Part shown: piece after piece, positions 1 through 11,400 of the stretch
Layout: each line of letters begins with the position of its first letter
Numbering within the stretch: the first letter of the stretch is position 1
NCBI GenBank assembly: GCA_018806985.1
Contig: JADANN010000118.1
Location: forward strand, 124,001 to 188,000
Source of the DNA: Angiostrongylus vasorum
Taxonomy: Eukaryota > Nematoda > Chromadorea > Rhabditida > Metastrongylidae
Direction of reading: 5' to 3'
Length of the DNA stretch: 64,000 nucleotides
The notes under the pieces: generated by a model
What the model was told of the DNA's origin: nothing
The model's input: the letters and a program-made list of their open reading frames with translations, nothing else
Databases searched by the model: none
Position numbers and translations under genes: made by a program

Positions 1-1000
1 CTACTGCCGCATGTTCCGAGGAAAAATTCTTCTCCAATGTCATAGACGGCGTTGAATGGGTGGCTTCGTCTCGTCTCAGCCACTCCGATGACGTTATACC
101 TTATCCTTTCTGGCTGAGTGATCAACTTCTCTAACGAAGAAATGCAAGTGTACGTGCAGTGTAGGCACACGCCGTCACCCTAGTCCTTCGAGATTTGGCA
201 GCTAACCCTGAGATATTAGCAGCCTCTCCGCACTCCTCATACCTAACGCTTCTTTATTGAGGGCCCTTTCTGGGTCAGGGGATAAAGCCCACCTATTTTA
301 CTGTGTTTAGCGTTTGTAACCTATGTACGGCTTGCAGTGCTTCAAACGTGCTAATTGGATATCTTGCCAGCTTTTCCCAGGTTACATGGGGAGCTTATTT
401 GTTGGAGGGAATTCCTAACCGCTTTTTATATACCAATCTGTTAGTTGATTGCAGGGTTTGGCTGAATTGACTCGTAGAATACCATCTGCATAAATGAGAA
501 CAAACACATGCACGGCACACATGAATACGTCCTCGTAAACACAAAAGGTATGTGCCATATCAGCGCAGCAGGAACAAAAAATCCAATGACGGGTCCACCT
601 GAGTCTAGGCGAAGCATAATGTCAATTTTGGTCCACGATTAACTCCCTATCGGCCACCTGTGGACCCGCCACATTGCCTCGCGACTAACTGGCACGAGAT
701 CACTTCTATGAGTGAGATCCGTGGTACATCGGTAGACTACAACAATTAATGAGTGTTGCTAATGTTTTGATTTCTACTTTACAAAAACGATGCACTTCCC
801 AGTCAGACAGTTATGCTTCAATTCAATATATTTGAAACTCTGAGATGCATTAGCACACCAAATTTAAGTTAGAGAGAAAGTACGCAAAAATCGTCTAATT
901 GAGCTATATTCACTTACAGTCAATGGTTCATCATTGTTTAGTACAACTATATGCCACATCAGTCTACACTTGAAAGGATAGCGTTTCTGAATAGCAATTA
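1..1000. other. unassigned sequence
   Basis: No coding exon, RNA gene or repeat end could be recognised here. All reading frames are short and interrupted. A short stretch near 255-290 resembles sequence downstream of the SINE2 copy at about 35,800, so part of it may be old SINE2 flank. Confidence 0.4.
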
Positions 1001-1029
1001 TTGCCTAAGGCTTGATGGAAAAGTCAGAC

Positions 1030-1290
1030 TATCTTCACGATTGCAATGATGCTGAGATATTTGCAAAACTCAAACCCCAGGCCAGATTCGAACCCACGAT
1101 TACCCTTTTCGGGTGGTCACGTGTTACCCACTTCGCCGCTGAGGCCCTTGCTTTGGCTTTTTTTATCGCGACGGTAACAGGCAACAAATACAAAAAGGTA
1201 CACATTGTGATTTCGACTGCAGCAGTCTAAGTTTAACTGGGTTCAACGCCGATTTGTGCTCCCTGGATTATTCCTGTTAACATGTGATTG
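1030..1290 (-). repeat. SINE2, tRNA-derived repeat copy
   Basis: Read on the minus strand this has a tRNA-like head: an A-box-like GGCGAAGTGGGTAACACG followed by a B box GGGTTCGAATCT. The shared SINE2 tail, with GAGTTTTGCAAATATCTCAGC, follows. The same module recurs about ten times in the window on both strands. This copy and the next one keep the most tRNA-like B box, so they may be an older or less altered subfamily. The outer ends are uncertain. Confidence 0.6.
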
Positions 1291-1307
1291 CTTATTACAC
1301 TGTTAGG

Positions 1308-1485
1308 AAGCAGAGCAAAATAGGGGCCACAGCGCTGCAGTGGGTAACATGTGAGCCCTCAGAAAGTGTAGTCACTGGTTCGAATCTGGCCTGGAGTCTG
1401 AGTTTCGCAAATATCTTAGCATCATTGTAGTTGTACTTGACATAACACCATCCTGTGAAAAATAATAGACAGTAAATAAAGAGAT
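1308..1485 (+). repeat. SINE2, tRNA-derived repeat copy
   Basis: A second SINE2 copy in opposite orientation to the one just upstream. It has a clear internal promoter B box (GGTTCGAATCT, about 1,377-1,387), followed by the AAATATCTTAGCATCATTG tail and an A-rich end near 1,480. The two inverted copies could form a hairpin in a read-through RNA. Confidence 0.6.
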
Positions 1486-1819
1486 TATACATAGTGGTCT
1501 CTTCACGACTGCTAGCTTAAATAAGGTTAATACTCGAATGGCCATAAGTGATATAGCAGATTTCGAACACTGCAATACTCAATGTGAGAACTCTGGTCAC
1601 CCGATTTTTTCTCAGACTACGCTTTCTTCTTATTTCATGGCAAAATAAACAAAACATAAAGAGATATGATTAGAAACAGAAAGTTAATCTACAGTTTTCA
1701 TTTCGATGCAGAGTTCAATTCAGTCGTGTACTACATCGACTAGGAGATATCCTAGAATGCACCGAACAACGAAAAAAACAGTGATGTCATTAATGTTGTC
1801 AATTTTCACTTACTGCCTA

Positions 1820-2015
1820 CTAATTTTTAATAGCAGGGTATTACGTGAAATATAGCCATAATGTTACTGAGATATTTGCAAAACTCCAGACTGTTGGTGT
1901 CTATGGTGGGGACCGAACACGCTATCAACCCTTCCAGGAGGTAACGCGTTCACCACCACACTATGCGAGTCCTTCGTTTCGCCTCTCTCTCAGCCGTGTT
2001 AAGCCGCCTGGAAGT
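1820..2015 (-). repeat. SINE2, tRNA-derived repeat copy
   Basis: Minus-strand SINE2. It shows the GAGATATTTGCAAAACTCC core, a degraded B box (GGGGACCGAACACG region) and the GTAACGCGTTCACCACCACAC block that marks the A-box side in other copies. Confidence 0.6.
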
Positions 2016-2029
2016 AATGTCATTGTTTA

Positions 2030-2640
2030 CGTAAATAATGACATATTCTTCTACGATCAATTTCTATCGCGAAAGTAATGAGAAATCAACCATTATCACA
2101 TTTCTTGATAGCAAGAACGAAAAAAAAGAGGGTGCTCGCCGTGTGCTAAGAAGAACAGTTCAAACAAAAATTTCATCCCTGCTGGTGCTAAGAAACTTCG
2201 GTGACATATGTTGCCAAAACTGTTCCCACTAAACATTTCCAGAGACAACCAGCGTGCTACTAATAGGATTTTGGAGTTAGGTAGTGAACAAATCGGTGTG
2301 AAGTAGATGATCCAATCAATGTCTTTGAGTCAGCTTTGATGAAAGCAGTCGTGGAGGATACCGATGTTCTTGCTCCGTATACAAAGTATACAAGGTTTTT
2401 AAGAGTAAACAACAACATCACATACAGAACTTCACCACAATATCGCGTTTTCCGTAGTTTATTCCAGATTCGTAACTCTACTTGTATACCTTCAGCAATA
2501 CTTTTCGCTCGAATACTGTAATACCATGTAACAATCCAAAGATTATTCTATCCATTTTCGCTCTGCATAGCTAAATTGTAGCGCAAACTGTATTTTCGGA
2601 AATTTTACAGAGATGTCAAAAAAGCAGTTTCGATAGATTT
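2030..2640. other. unassigned sequence
   Basis: Nothing recognisable. Reading frames are short and show no splice-supported exon. The stretch separates a SINE2 copy from the first mariner relic. Confidence 0.35.
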
Positions 2641-2850
2641 CTCTTTACGAATTTCAACTTCGACGTAGCGCAGCAGAAACGGCTAGAAACATTAGCGAGG
2701 AACTGGGCCAAGGATGTGTTAATGAACGCACAGCGCAACTCCTAAGACCAAATTTCTATCAAGCCTCAACCCCAGCACTGATCAAATAATTCAGTGATTT
2801 CTTGATAAGCAGACATGAGGTTGTTAACAATATTTATTCAGTAGAATACC

Positions 2851-2886
2851 GGCCGACGTTTCGTCAGTTTCGCCCTCTCTAGGGCT
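2851..2886 (-). ncRNA. degenerate hammerhead ribozyme motif (PLE)
   Basis: On the minus strand a stem II-like GGGCGAAACTG segment is followed by ACGAAACGTC and then the stem I side. The 5' core, expected to read CTGANGA, has degraded to CTAGAGA, so self-cleavage is unlikely. It is recognisable because it mirrors the copy at 3,023-3,055. Confidence 0.4.
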
Positions 2887-3020
2887 TGGAAAGGTCAAAT
2901 TGACACGCAATATACTCATTCAAACACAGCAGAAACAAACTCGATACATAAATTTTCAGTTTTAACAAACTTTTATTAAACAGAAAAATTAGGTGAAATA
3001 AAAAAATAAATCAATAAACA

Positions 3021-3056
3021 CCCTGAAGAAGGCGAAACCGCCGAAACGTCAGCCAC
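3021..3056 (+). ncRNA. hammerhead ribozyme motif (PLE terminus)
   Basis: The core reads CTGAAGA (3,023-3,029), stem II GGCG/CGCC with a 4-nt loop, GAAA (3,043-3,046), then CGTC with predicted cleavage after 3,050. Stem III is reduced to the self-complementary ACGT, a feature described for PLE-associated type I hammerheads. Stem I pairing is poor in this copy, so activity is doubtful. Confidence 0.55.
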
Positions 3057-3760
3057 TACTGCACTGAATAAATATTGTTGTTAACAACCTCGTGTCTGCT
3101 CAAGAAAGCTGAATCACATTGCAACGTTGGCTTGAAAATTTCCTCGTACCGAATTCAACCTTGAAGATGAAGAAAACCGCCAACGACCTTAGATTATTGA
3201 CAATGATGAATTCAAGGTTTGATGAAAGAAAAACACACAATTAACTCTTCGAGAACATCCAGAACTTGGTGCAATCGTCTCAGCTGTTTCGGAGCATCTA
3301 ATGAAAAGCAGAAAGTCGAAGAAGCTTGAAAAATGGATGGTCTGAGAAATGAATGATGACGAGGAGCACTGGAGTCCGATCGAGTTCCTTATGGGACGCT
3401 TCAAGGTTTGAACAAGCAGGGCTACGAAACCCTGCTTCATCTATCATACTCTCCGGACCTCTCGCCTACCAGCCACTACTTCTTCAAGTATGTCGACTAC
3501 TTCCTGTGCGAGTACTAGAGAAACAAAGTTACATCAACCAAACCACTATCTTCATCGACTTCATAGCCTCCGGAACTCGAAAATTTCGTGCAATGAGAAT
3601 AAATGAACGTGTTTTTGGTTGGCAAAACAACTGTGTTCTAATGCTTTTCATTCCTTTTAACAAAGTTTATTCTGAGCTGAGATTTGCTACTTTAAAGATA
3701 CAAGTTGAAACTATGCATAAATTTTCGAGCAACCTAATATAACTCACTAGAGCTCGGTTA

Positions 3761-5430
3761 TGTGAAAGAGACGAATGGGGACTTGGCTCGGCTAGAATCA
3801 CTCAATAATAACATGATACAGCCCTATCATGCCTGGATTTAATCCTGCTCCAAACAGTGATAAAAAAGCGAGAAAAATTCTTCGACACATCATAAGAGAC
3901 TGGAATGTTCACCAAACATAACTGAAATCCAGCAAAGAGTAGCATCAATGCCAGGAACCACTCCGATAGTGAAAGAAACTAGTGGCATTATTGTCAATCT
4001 CCCTTCGATCCACAACCGCTGGCGGCAGCCTTTACTTAGGAACAGAGAGTAGTTGACACGAGCTTCTTTGGATTCCAGAGAAAACATCTTCCCAAATGAG
4101 CAACATACGTGATGGTAAACAGATGGTGCTAAATTCACACGATTCCTCGTGTATGCTGGTCATTGAAGCACCATATCAGAGTATTAGTTGTAAATGTATG
4201 GAAACTTGTCTAGACAGTTCGAAACAAATCAAAACGTCGATTGATATGGTTGTTTGCGACGTATGCTTGGAATTATCCACAACTATATCTAACATATGAA
4301 TAGCGTCAAGTTCTATTCAGCCCTATTGGTCTTTAAATACACAATTTGTCACCAAAAGTAGGTCGGAGGAGTACATTCAAGAAGCGGACCTCTCATTTCC
4401 TTACATATCATGGAACTAAGTCTAAACAGCTTATGTCCATAGCTTACCATATAGCTCGATAATATATCTTTTATTTTGACCTACTTGTCAGAACAACAGT
4501 ATTTATGCCAAGTCCCGTTTATCAGAACCCAACTCGACTCTTATCAAGAACAGTTTCCATTCGGATATTTCGACATTTGTACGGGACCGTCTTAAAATAC
4601 AGTACAGTTTCTAGCACAATCACTATTCATTTCCTTTCTTAGTAACCATCACCCATCAAGATTTTACAATATGGCAACGTTGCAAGCATGTTGTTCAACG
4701 TACCAGTAAGAAGGACTTGGCGTGAGTGACTAGCATGTTCACTCTCACTAGTGGCATTCCACTGAATCTCGATGACAAGATATCATTCGAAGATCTCAAC
4801 TGCGATTTCTGCCTAAACGCTGTGCGTGGTAACTGTATCTCAGCAGACAAGCGTCTGTCGACGATGCACAAAAAATCCTCGATGAGATTGAAACGTCAGT
4901 CTATGTTTCAGCTACAAAGCAGAAAGCTGAGATAATGTCAAAGCGAACATGTAACCTATCAGATGCATGGGAATTCAGGTCGCTCAAGCACCAATGTAAC
5001 ACCATCCGCACTCGTCACACTTGGTGTCCCGTCTGCGATGTCGCAAGGGAAGACAACAGTGACAGGCGATGAGATCATGGGTTGCATAATACCACATTAG
5101 AACTGGAGTAAAGCGACATAAGGATTTTCACGCCTTACTGAAGGCCTCAAATAACACCAAGCTTCATGGAACAATACTGAAGGAGACCAAAAAGAAGATA
5201 GACGTATATCAGTAAGAAACTGGAGAACCGACATCCACGAAGATCCCGTAACGAAACGACGGTTTCTTCATCGCAGAAACATGAGTTGACCATTACATTG
5301 AGTCATATAAGATCGATTACCACGTTTTCCACTCCTGCTGCTCAACTTTGTGTCAAAAAGAAGATCTCTATCACCAGTTGCCACCTATCAATCTGCGCAG
5401 GCGATCAGAGCGAACTAGATAAATGATGAA
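3761..5430. other. unassigned, probably old repeat
   Basis: No intact exon. On the minus strand about 3,960-4,060 shares a stretch (GGATCG-AGGGAGATT and flanks, followed by CTAGTTT) with about 48,080-48,140, so both are copies of an unidentified dispersed repeat, possibly the 5' part of a LINE. The remainder shows broken frames only. Confidence 0.35.
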
Positions 5431-5702
5431 AGGATGAAGCTCAAGGTGTTGATCAATCCCTGAGGTATGCGTCATGATCCCACATCATTAAGCATCGTCA
5501 GAGGTGACTGAATGCATATCAGGTTTACACAATGACGACTCGGGGCGGCCTATCGATGTGTTGAGTCAGTGCTGCTATCCTCCCATTCAGGTTTGCTACC
5601 AATTTGCTGAACGTGTATGAATGGAAGGCTTGGTGAGCCTGAAGATAGGGATCAAACCCACGATATTGCAGGGTACCTCTAACCACTGTGCTACGTGCGC
5701 CC
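5431..5702 (-). repeat. SINE1, tRNA-derived SINE copy
   Basis: Nearly full-length minus-strand SINE1. The tRNA-like head lies near 5,702, with the A-box side matching GCGCAGTGGT on the minus strand. A B-box-like GTGGGTTTGATCCC follows, then the core that reads CAAATTGGTA in most copies, and the 3' end GATTGATCAA near 5,450. SINE1 copies recur at least 17 times in this window. Confidence 0.75.
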
Positions 5703-6604
5703 ATGTTGTGAGACATATGGAGAAAGATCAATTCGGCATAAACAGAGGACAGTGCCTCCTACGCGCGCTCTGTGGCCACTTGAAAAAAGTGATTTCCAAA
5801 GAAAAGTCCCCCTTATAAATCTGTTTTTCGCAGTGCCGAACCATCATAGAACCGGCCACTGAATAGAAATACAGTGTGTGGAATTTTGGAACAGAAGGGT
5901 GGAAGAACTGTGGGAATTGTTTGGTTGACTCGGATTACAGAACTCGTCTTTCGTGGAAATTCACTATTTCGAAAACAGAGACTCGCGACTGACACTGCGA
6001 GTGGTCTCATGGGATGAAGATCTAGCAGATCCGTACAAACTAAATTTGACATTTACTTGGCACTACCGTAATACCACTTGCTTGTAGTCGGTTCAATCAC
6101 CGTGTCTTCGGCTTAAAGTTAGTCATAAACAGGAAAAAAGCTCTTGTCATTGTCCAAGGTGGAAAAAAAATCGTATGTGAAGAGAGGACTGATAACATAA
6201 ACCTTTCTCTAGACGAGTGACGAACTGCGAACGAGCAACCGAGGACTACGAGGCGCCCGTTAAAGCATTATAAAATGCTGTTATATTTGTGTACGGTCTT
6301 CACTGAAACTTCAACACCAGAGATCGGATCCTCACCAGCGCGAACAAATTGCTTAAAAAAGGAAAAGAAAACTGAAACGAAGTCATTTCAATTGCATTAT
6401 ACTTGGCACGACTGTTTATGACTGCCATTTGCAGAAAACCCTTGCAGGAGCGCCTACAGTGCCAGGGATCATACGAAGTTAGTGAAAGTTACCGACGAAA
6501 AACATCCATTCTCAGAAGAACTAAGGGAGACTTCGCGAATACAATTCTGCGAATAGCCATAATAAACAAAAATGGAATTAGAGTGTTTTAAGTCCTATTT
6601 GTTG
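5703..6604. other. unassigned sequence
   Basis: No supported gene, RNA or repeat boundary. Open frames are short, and none is flanked by matching splice signals or resembles a known family. Confidence 0.35.
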
Positions 6605-6880
6605 CTTATTATTTTTTCTATGGCAGAGTGTTATGTGAACTACAACCGCAGGGATACTGAGATATTAGCAAAACTCAGCCTCTGCGCCCACGGTTAACCT
6701 TTGCAGGAGCTTATGAGTTATCCACTACACCAACCGAGGCAGTTGCTTTGCTTTTCTCTCGCCCAGTTTCTTACCTTAACGGTGCTATCAGTAATCACTC
6801 AACCGGAATGATCGAAGGATTATGAATCGGCCTTTGAACCCAGTTAAAGCAGAAGCTGCGGTCGAAATCACAATGTTTCA
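6605..6880 (-). repeat. SINE2, tRNA-derived repeat copy (diverged)
   Basis: It carries the GAGATATTAGCAAAACTC core and, further right, the conserved block GAACCCAGTTAA and the TCGAAATCACAATG end seen in other SINE2 copies. The tRNA-like part is eroded. Confidence 0.5.
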
Positions 6881-8414
6881 ACCTTTATTCACTGTTTATC
6901 CTCTTTTATTAAAAGTGCATTATGTAAAAATACAACCTCAAGGAAGCTAGGATACGAGCTAAAGTTGGAACCTCAGGTGAAATTATCACCCCGTTATAGA
7001 GAATTCACAAAGACTCCACTTCCAAACTCTGTTCCAAAGTTTCCAAATCCGCTAACCCCACTGTACTACTCAAAAGTTTTCCATAGAGAATATCCACTCC
7101 TGATTTCTTCCTATGAATCTCCATGTAAAAGAGCATAGAAGAAGAGGACATTTTTCTAAACGAACCCCCGTGTCAGCCCAATAGTCTGGGAGATAGGGGT
7201 ACATTGGCTAACCTAGACAATATTGAGGGTCATATGTACAGCTCGATAGTACATTTCGCTGTTCCAGCGACCAAAAGAAGTGAAAGGAGAGGAAATAAAT
7301 GAAACGAAGGAAACAAATACATTAGGAGAAACCACTAAGAGACAGATGGACAACGATATTGCCGTTGTTCAGCGTGAAACAAACATGTCACGATATCTGA
7401 ACTATTGGATTGATGAATTCTACAAAATCCGTAAAACGTCGAGCACTGAGTGAACCCGGACAACAGAGAACGTAAGGAGTGGGGAGAAGCTGGGTCATTC
7501 AACCAGGAGGCCATCTGGACGTCAATCAAGGATATCAGTGAAGACTTTTGAAATCATATTTACCAAGATAGGAAGTAGATAGTAATGAAATCACCTCAGG
7601 AATGGACTAGACTAGCACTGGAACTGCAGTAACACTGGAAAAAAAGGGATACACAACGGCCCCTTCAAAGAGATGTGTGATTCGGAGTTGTCCATAGAAA
7701 ACCTGATAAAAACCAAAAGCAAACAATTTGCAAACGATAATTCAGGTAGGGTTTTCCCTACCACTACCTCTACGGGATAAGACTTTAAGACGGAAACGTT
7801 CTTAGCCCTTATAAATTCGAGCTTGTTTCCCCTTTGATTGAATCCCTACAGTTTACCATTTAGAATCATATTCTGCTATAAGAAACAAACTACACATGAA
7901 ATCGATAATCCCACAAAGTCTCCGAACTTTTACGATCCGGAAATCTCAATTTAAAGTCCCAGACTTTCCCGGTTTAGTCCTAACCACGATAAATATGAAA
8001 AACATAAAAGAAACAATCATAAGTAAAGGTATAGCGTCAAGACGTTAGCCGAATAAATTTCTCATGAACTCAGTGTTAGCTTAACAATCCAAGGAAGTAT
8101 TGATTAGTACCACTGAGGCTAAATGACGATCGATTCAAAAACTATCACAAAGGATTTAACGCGATAGGATCGCCGAGGAACACAGGCGTCGTCGTTGTGG
8201 TTTCGGACGAGTTGTGATGCATCCGTTGTGAAAGTACGAGTTTACAGAAGTTTGAAATGCAGAGGTCGTCCTGGGCTTTTTCATTCGTTCTTTTGTGAAA
8301 ATACTTTTTTAACTCTTAATAGTCTCTGTCTTTAGAATAGATGCACCGAAATACTGATATGATTTGTAGTGTATGGATCATTACGTTAAGGTAGTCATCT
8401 AAAGCTCTTAGGCC
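6881..8414. other. upstream region of the helicase gene, nothing else recognised
   Basis: No coding or repeat feature is supported. The 3' part presumably holds the promoter of the helicase gene, but no core promoter motif could be assigned with confidence. Confidence 0.35.
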
Positions 8415-8432
8415 TTTGCAGAACGGCTGAAG
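8411..8432 (+). promoter_or_regulatory. candidate spliced-leader trans-splice acceptor
   Basis: GGCCTTTGCAG at 8,411-8,421 is an acceptor-like site 11 nt upstream of the first ATG (8,433), with no upstream exon visible. Nematode mRNAs often receive a spliced leader at such positions. This is inference from position and motif only. Confidence 0.4.
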
Positions 8433-11400
8433 ATGTCAAGCAATTGGGATGACAGTGGTGAGTTTTTTCTTTTAAATTTGAGTGATACATTAGTAAATAG
8501 CTTTTTTTCTAACAGTATGCTACAATATAACAACGTCTAGATAGTGAGCAAGATGTCGCTGTCGCAGAGAAGCCAGTGGTTCTGCCCAGAACACGACAAC
8601 CGTCCATCGCTAAAAGTCTCGAAAAAGCGGCTATTTTAGAAAGTTCTGTAGCAGGATCTGTAAAGGACAGCGATACAGTGAGTACGGTCTCAGTTGGGAA
8701 TGGTGACAAAGACTGAGTGCAATGAAGTACTTAGTGCTAACTTCATTTAATTTTCACGTTTGTATCACCAATTAACTAGTAATGAAATGATCCTTCTATA
8801 CTACTAAAAAGTTTTCGTGATTGCTAAACGACCTTCTTGACTATTAAAGACGGCCTCGCATGGGGTAGCGCTGGGTCGATGGTAAGATAAACCGATTTTG
8901 CAACGACTATCGTGGTACATCAAGAGGTAGTTGTACCCTTATTTCGTTTATTGTCCACTTTTAAATCTGAAACCCGAGGTGCTTTTATCAGATTAGATGA
9001 AAGCCATGGATTATTTAAGCATAGTTAGCTACACAAAAGCTGCTGTTAACAAGGGTCTGTAATTCTAACGTATTCATATTCAGACTCAAGCACATTTCAC
9101 TGAAAGTCTTAAGCAAGAAAGTTTTAATGTTCAATGACGGTGACTAACATGAAATACATGTGAGGATCAGAAGTGATTGTTCCTTCTGTCGGTTTCTAAG
9201 AGCGTTCAGCGTATCCAAATGGTAAGGTCCACTCTTCAACCGTCGTCATCTTTTGCTAGCTTCCGTCTTCATTAACTTAACGTCCACATAGTCTTCGTAC
9301 CTGACTTTCGTTAGTTTTGATAATGTTAGTAAGCCCAGGATAATTCGTCCACGACATCCATCCACCCATGTCGGCACATATTCAACGTCTCTTACTCTGT
9401 CACTGACTAGTTTGGGCAACGATGTGATATTTTCCGACTGAACATATAGGGTTGTTAGGGAGCAGAGATATTTATTTTTTTGGCGTCGATCAGTTTCTCG
9501 AAGAATTTGCTGCAGTATCTGTGATAAAAGGGATAAAGTATGAAGCTGTCGGCGTTGTTCAATCCCTGAGGGATGCGCCATGCACTAGACTTCATTAAAC
9601 ATCTCTGGAGGTGATAGAATATATATTTGGCCTTTACAATGACTCATGGTGGCCTACCGATGTATCGAGCCAGTGCTGCTATCCTCCCAGACAAGTATGG
9701 TACTAGTTTATCGTCCCCGGAGGGATGGAAGGCTTGGTGGGCCATGGGCACGGGGATCGATTCCACGTGTGTGTTGCAGGGCGCCTCCGACCACTGCGCC
9801 ACACGCGCCCAAACCATGTGCCTATGACATTATATCCATAATTTTGCAAATCATCAGATAATAAGTTAATGAGTAGTAGAAGGTGAATATTCGTCCTACG
9901 CAAAGGATGAAGAAGAAGAATGGTCAAGCGTAGGGATAGGACCTCACATGTTGACGATGAGTTAAAGGATTTTTAAAAAAATAGCTTACGTTGTCAATAA
10001 GAAAAGGATGGAGCTCTCGGCGTTGATCAATCCCCTGAGCGATGCGCCATGCACTTCATTAAGCATCGTTTGGAGGTGATCGAATGCATATCTGGCTTTA
10101 TGAATGAGTTGCGGTTGCCTACCGATGTATTGAGCCAGTGCTGCTATCTTCCCAAGCAGGTTTGGTACCAATTTGCCAACCCGGTGGGGGATGGAGTACT
10201 CGGTGAACCTGGGGCACGGGGATCAATCCTATGTGTCTTGCAGGGCGCTTTCGATCACTGCGCTACGCGCGCATCCAATAGTATGACATCTTTCTGTTGG
10301 TATCTATGATACTCACCGAATTTAGCGTCATTTATGCAGATAGGTCGCGAATAACTCAGTAAACTTAATGGGTCCTGTAATATTGTAATATTTTTTTAGT
10401 CCAAAGCTGGTCTGCTGCATTTGTGGATTATAAGAGAAAAGCATTGATCATGTTAAAACGTATCTGTGTGACCTAGCCGCAGTAGTGGGGTAATTTCATA
10501 GTAATGCAAATTTGTTTCCGAATCCCAGTTCTTTAAATCTTCTTCATTTATGTTTAGTATACGGGCGTAGCTTTATTGCTGACGTATTTACAGTCTTGAA
10601 CATGATTTTCCATGGCAGTTTTCTCTAAGTTTGTTCTCAGAGCTCGTCAAACCAATATATCTTTTCAGTCTTTGGATGACGACAGCGCTTCGATTGGTAG
10701 TGTTGCTTCTGAGGAACCTATAACGAGCAGTGAGGAAGTTCTAGTTCTCGACTTTGATACAACAACAACCATGAAGAGTGTTAGTTTAGTAGTTTACGTT
10801 GTTTTGAATTTGAAGAACTTAATTCTTGCTCTATTCGTACTACTGCGATTATTCGGGAAGTTTGGGCTAATTTACATCCAGTCGCTACACTTTCGAACTC
10901 CTGACGTGCTTTATACTACCACTAGCCATGATCCTCATCTGAATTTTCTTCACTGGAACGTCATAATCTCTCGTAAATCTCTACATAAGGGAAATTAATC
11001 CGAATTGATGAAATCTTTGAGACCCACTTGGTGATTTTTTAAACTATTAGCTTATTATTTTTTCTATACGCAGTGTGAAATTTCGCTCCTCGTTTGCATT
11101 TGAGGTTACTTTACTTAAATTGTAGTGCTTAATCTTCAGTAACAAGCGAGTAATCGGCTCAGTGGTTGCGGTGTTTGAACAAGTCGCAGACGAATTCTTA
11201 AAAAGAATGTGATATAAATCTGCAATGCTTTTTTTCCCATATTCCTCAAAGTTTTCCCTGGGCGAAAGGTTGCTTTCTGTTTGCTCTTTTCGTCTCTTAC
11301 GGATGGAGGGAGTCCGTGAAGAGTTACATGCAACCCACATTGTGTTTCTGATATTTCTACAGTTCTAATATATGCTATTACATTAACACTGTAAGGGCTT

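Larger units (their letters stand above)
2789..3114. mobile_element. inverted PLE-type termini inserted in mariner
   Basis: An insert of roughly 370 bp interrupts the mariner relic. It has two inverted arms (about 2,789-2,875 and 3,030-3,114) sharing the GAGGTTGTTAACAA and AATATTTATTCAGT blocks. Each arm ends in a hammerhead-like motif, so the two motifs diverge. The unit resembles the terminal (pLTR-like) segments of the Penelope-like elements further right, but it is a different subfamily with no protein-coding sequence. Confidence 0.6.
2643..3760 (+). mobile_element. mariner-family transposase relic, split by a PLE terminus
   Basis: The transposase reading is broken into frames by stops and indels. 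The N-terminal block at about 2,648-2,745 reads RRSAAETARNISEELGQG. It continues after an insertion at 3,122 with RWLENFLVPN. A helix-turn-helix block at about 3,245-3,340 includes SAVSEHLMKSRKSKKLEKW. The C-terminal block at about 3,447-3,490 reads YSPDLSPTSHYFFK. This order is typical of mariner transposases. The third catalytic Asp position (the PTDY of active elements) reads PTSHY here. The copy is a dead relic. Terminal inverted repeats were not delimited. Confidence 0.75.
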
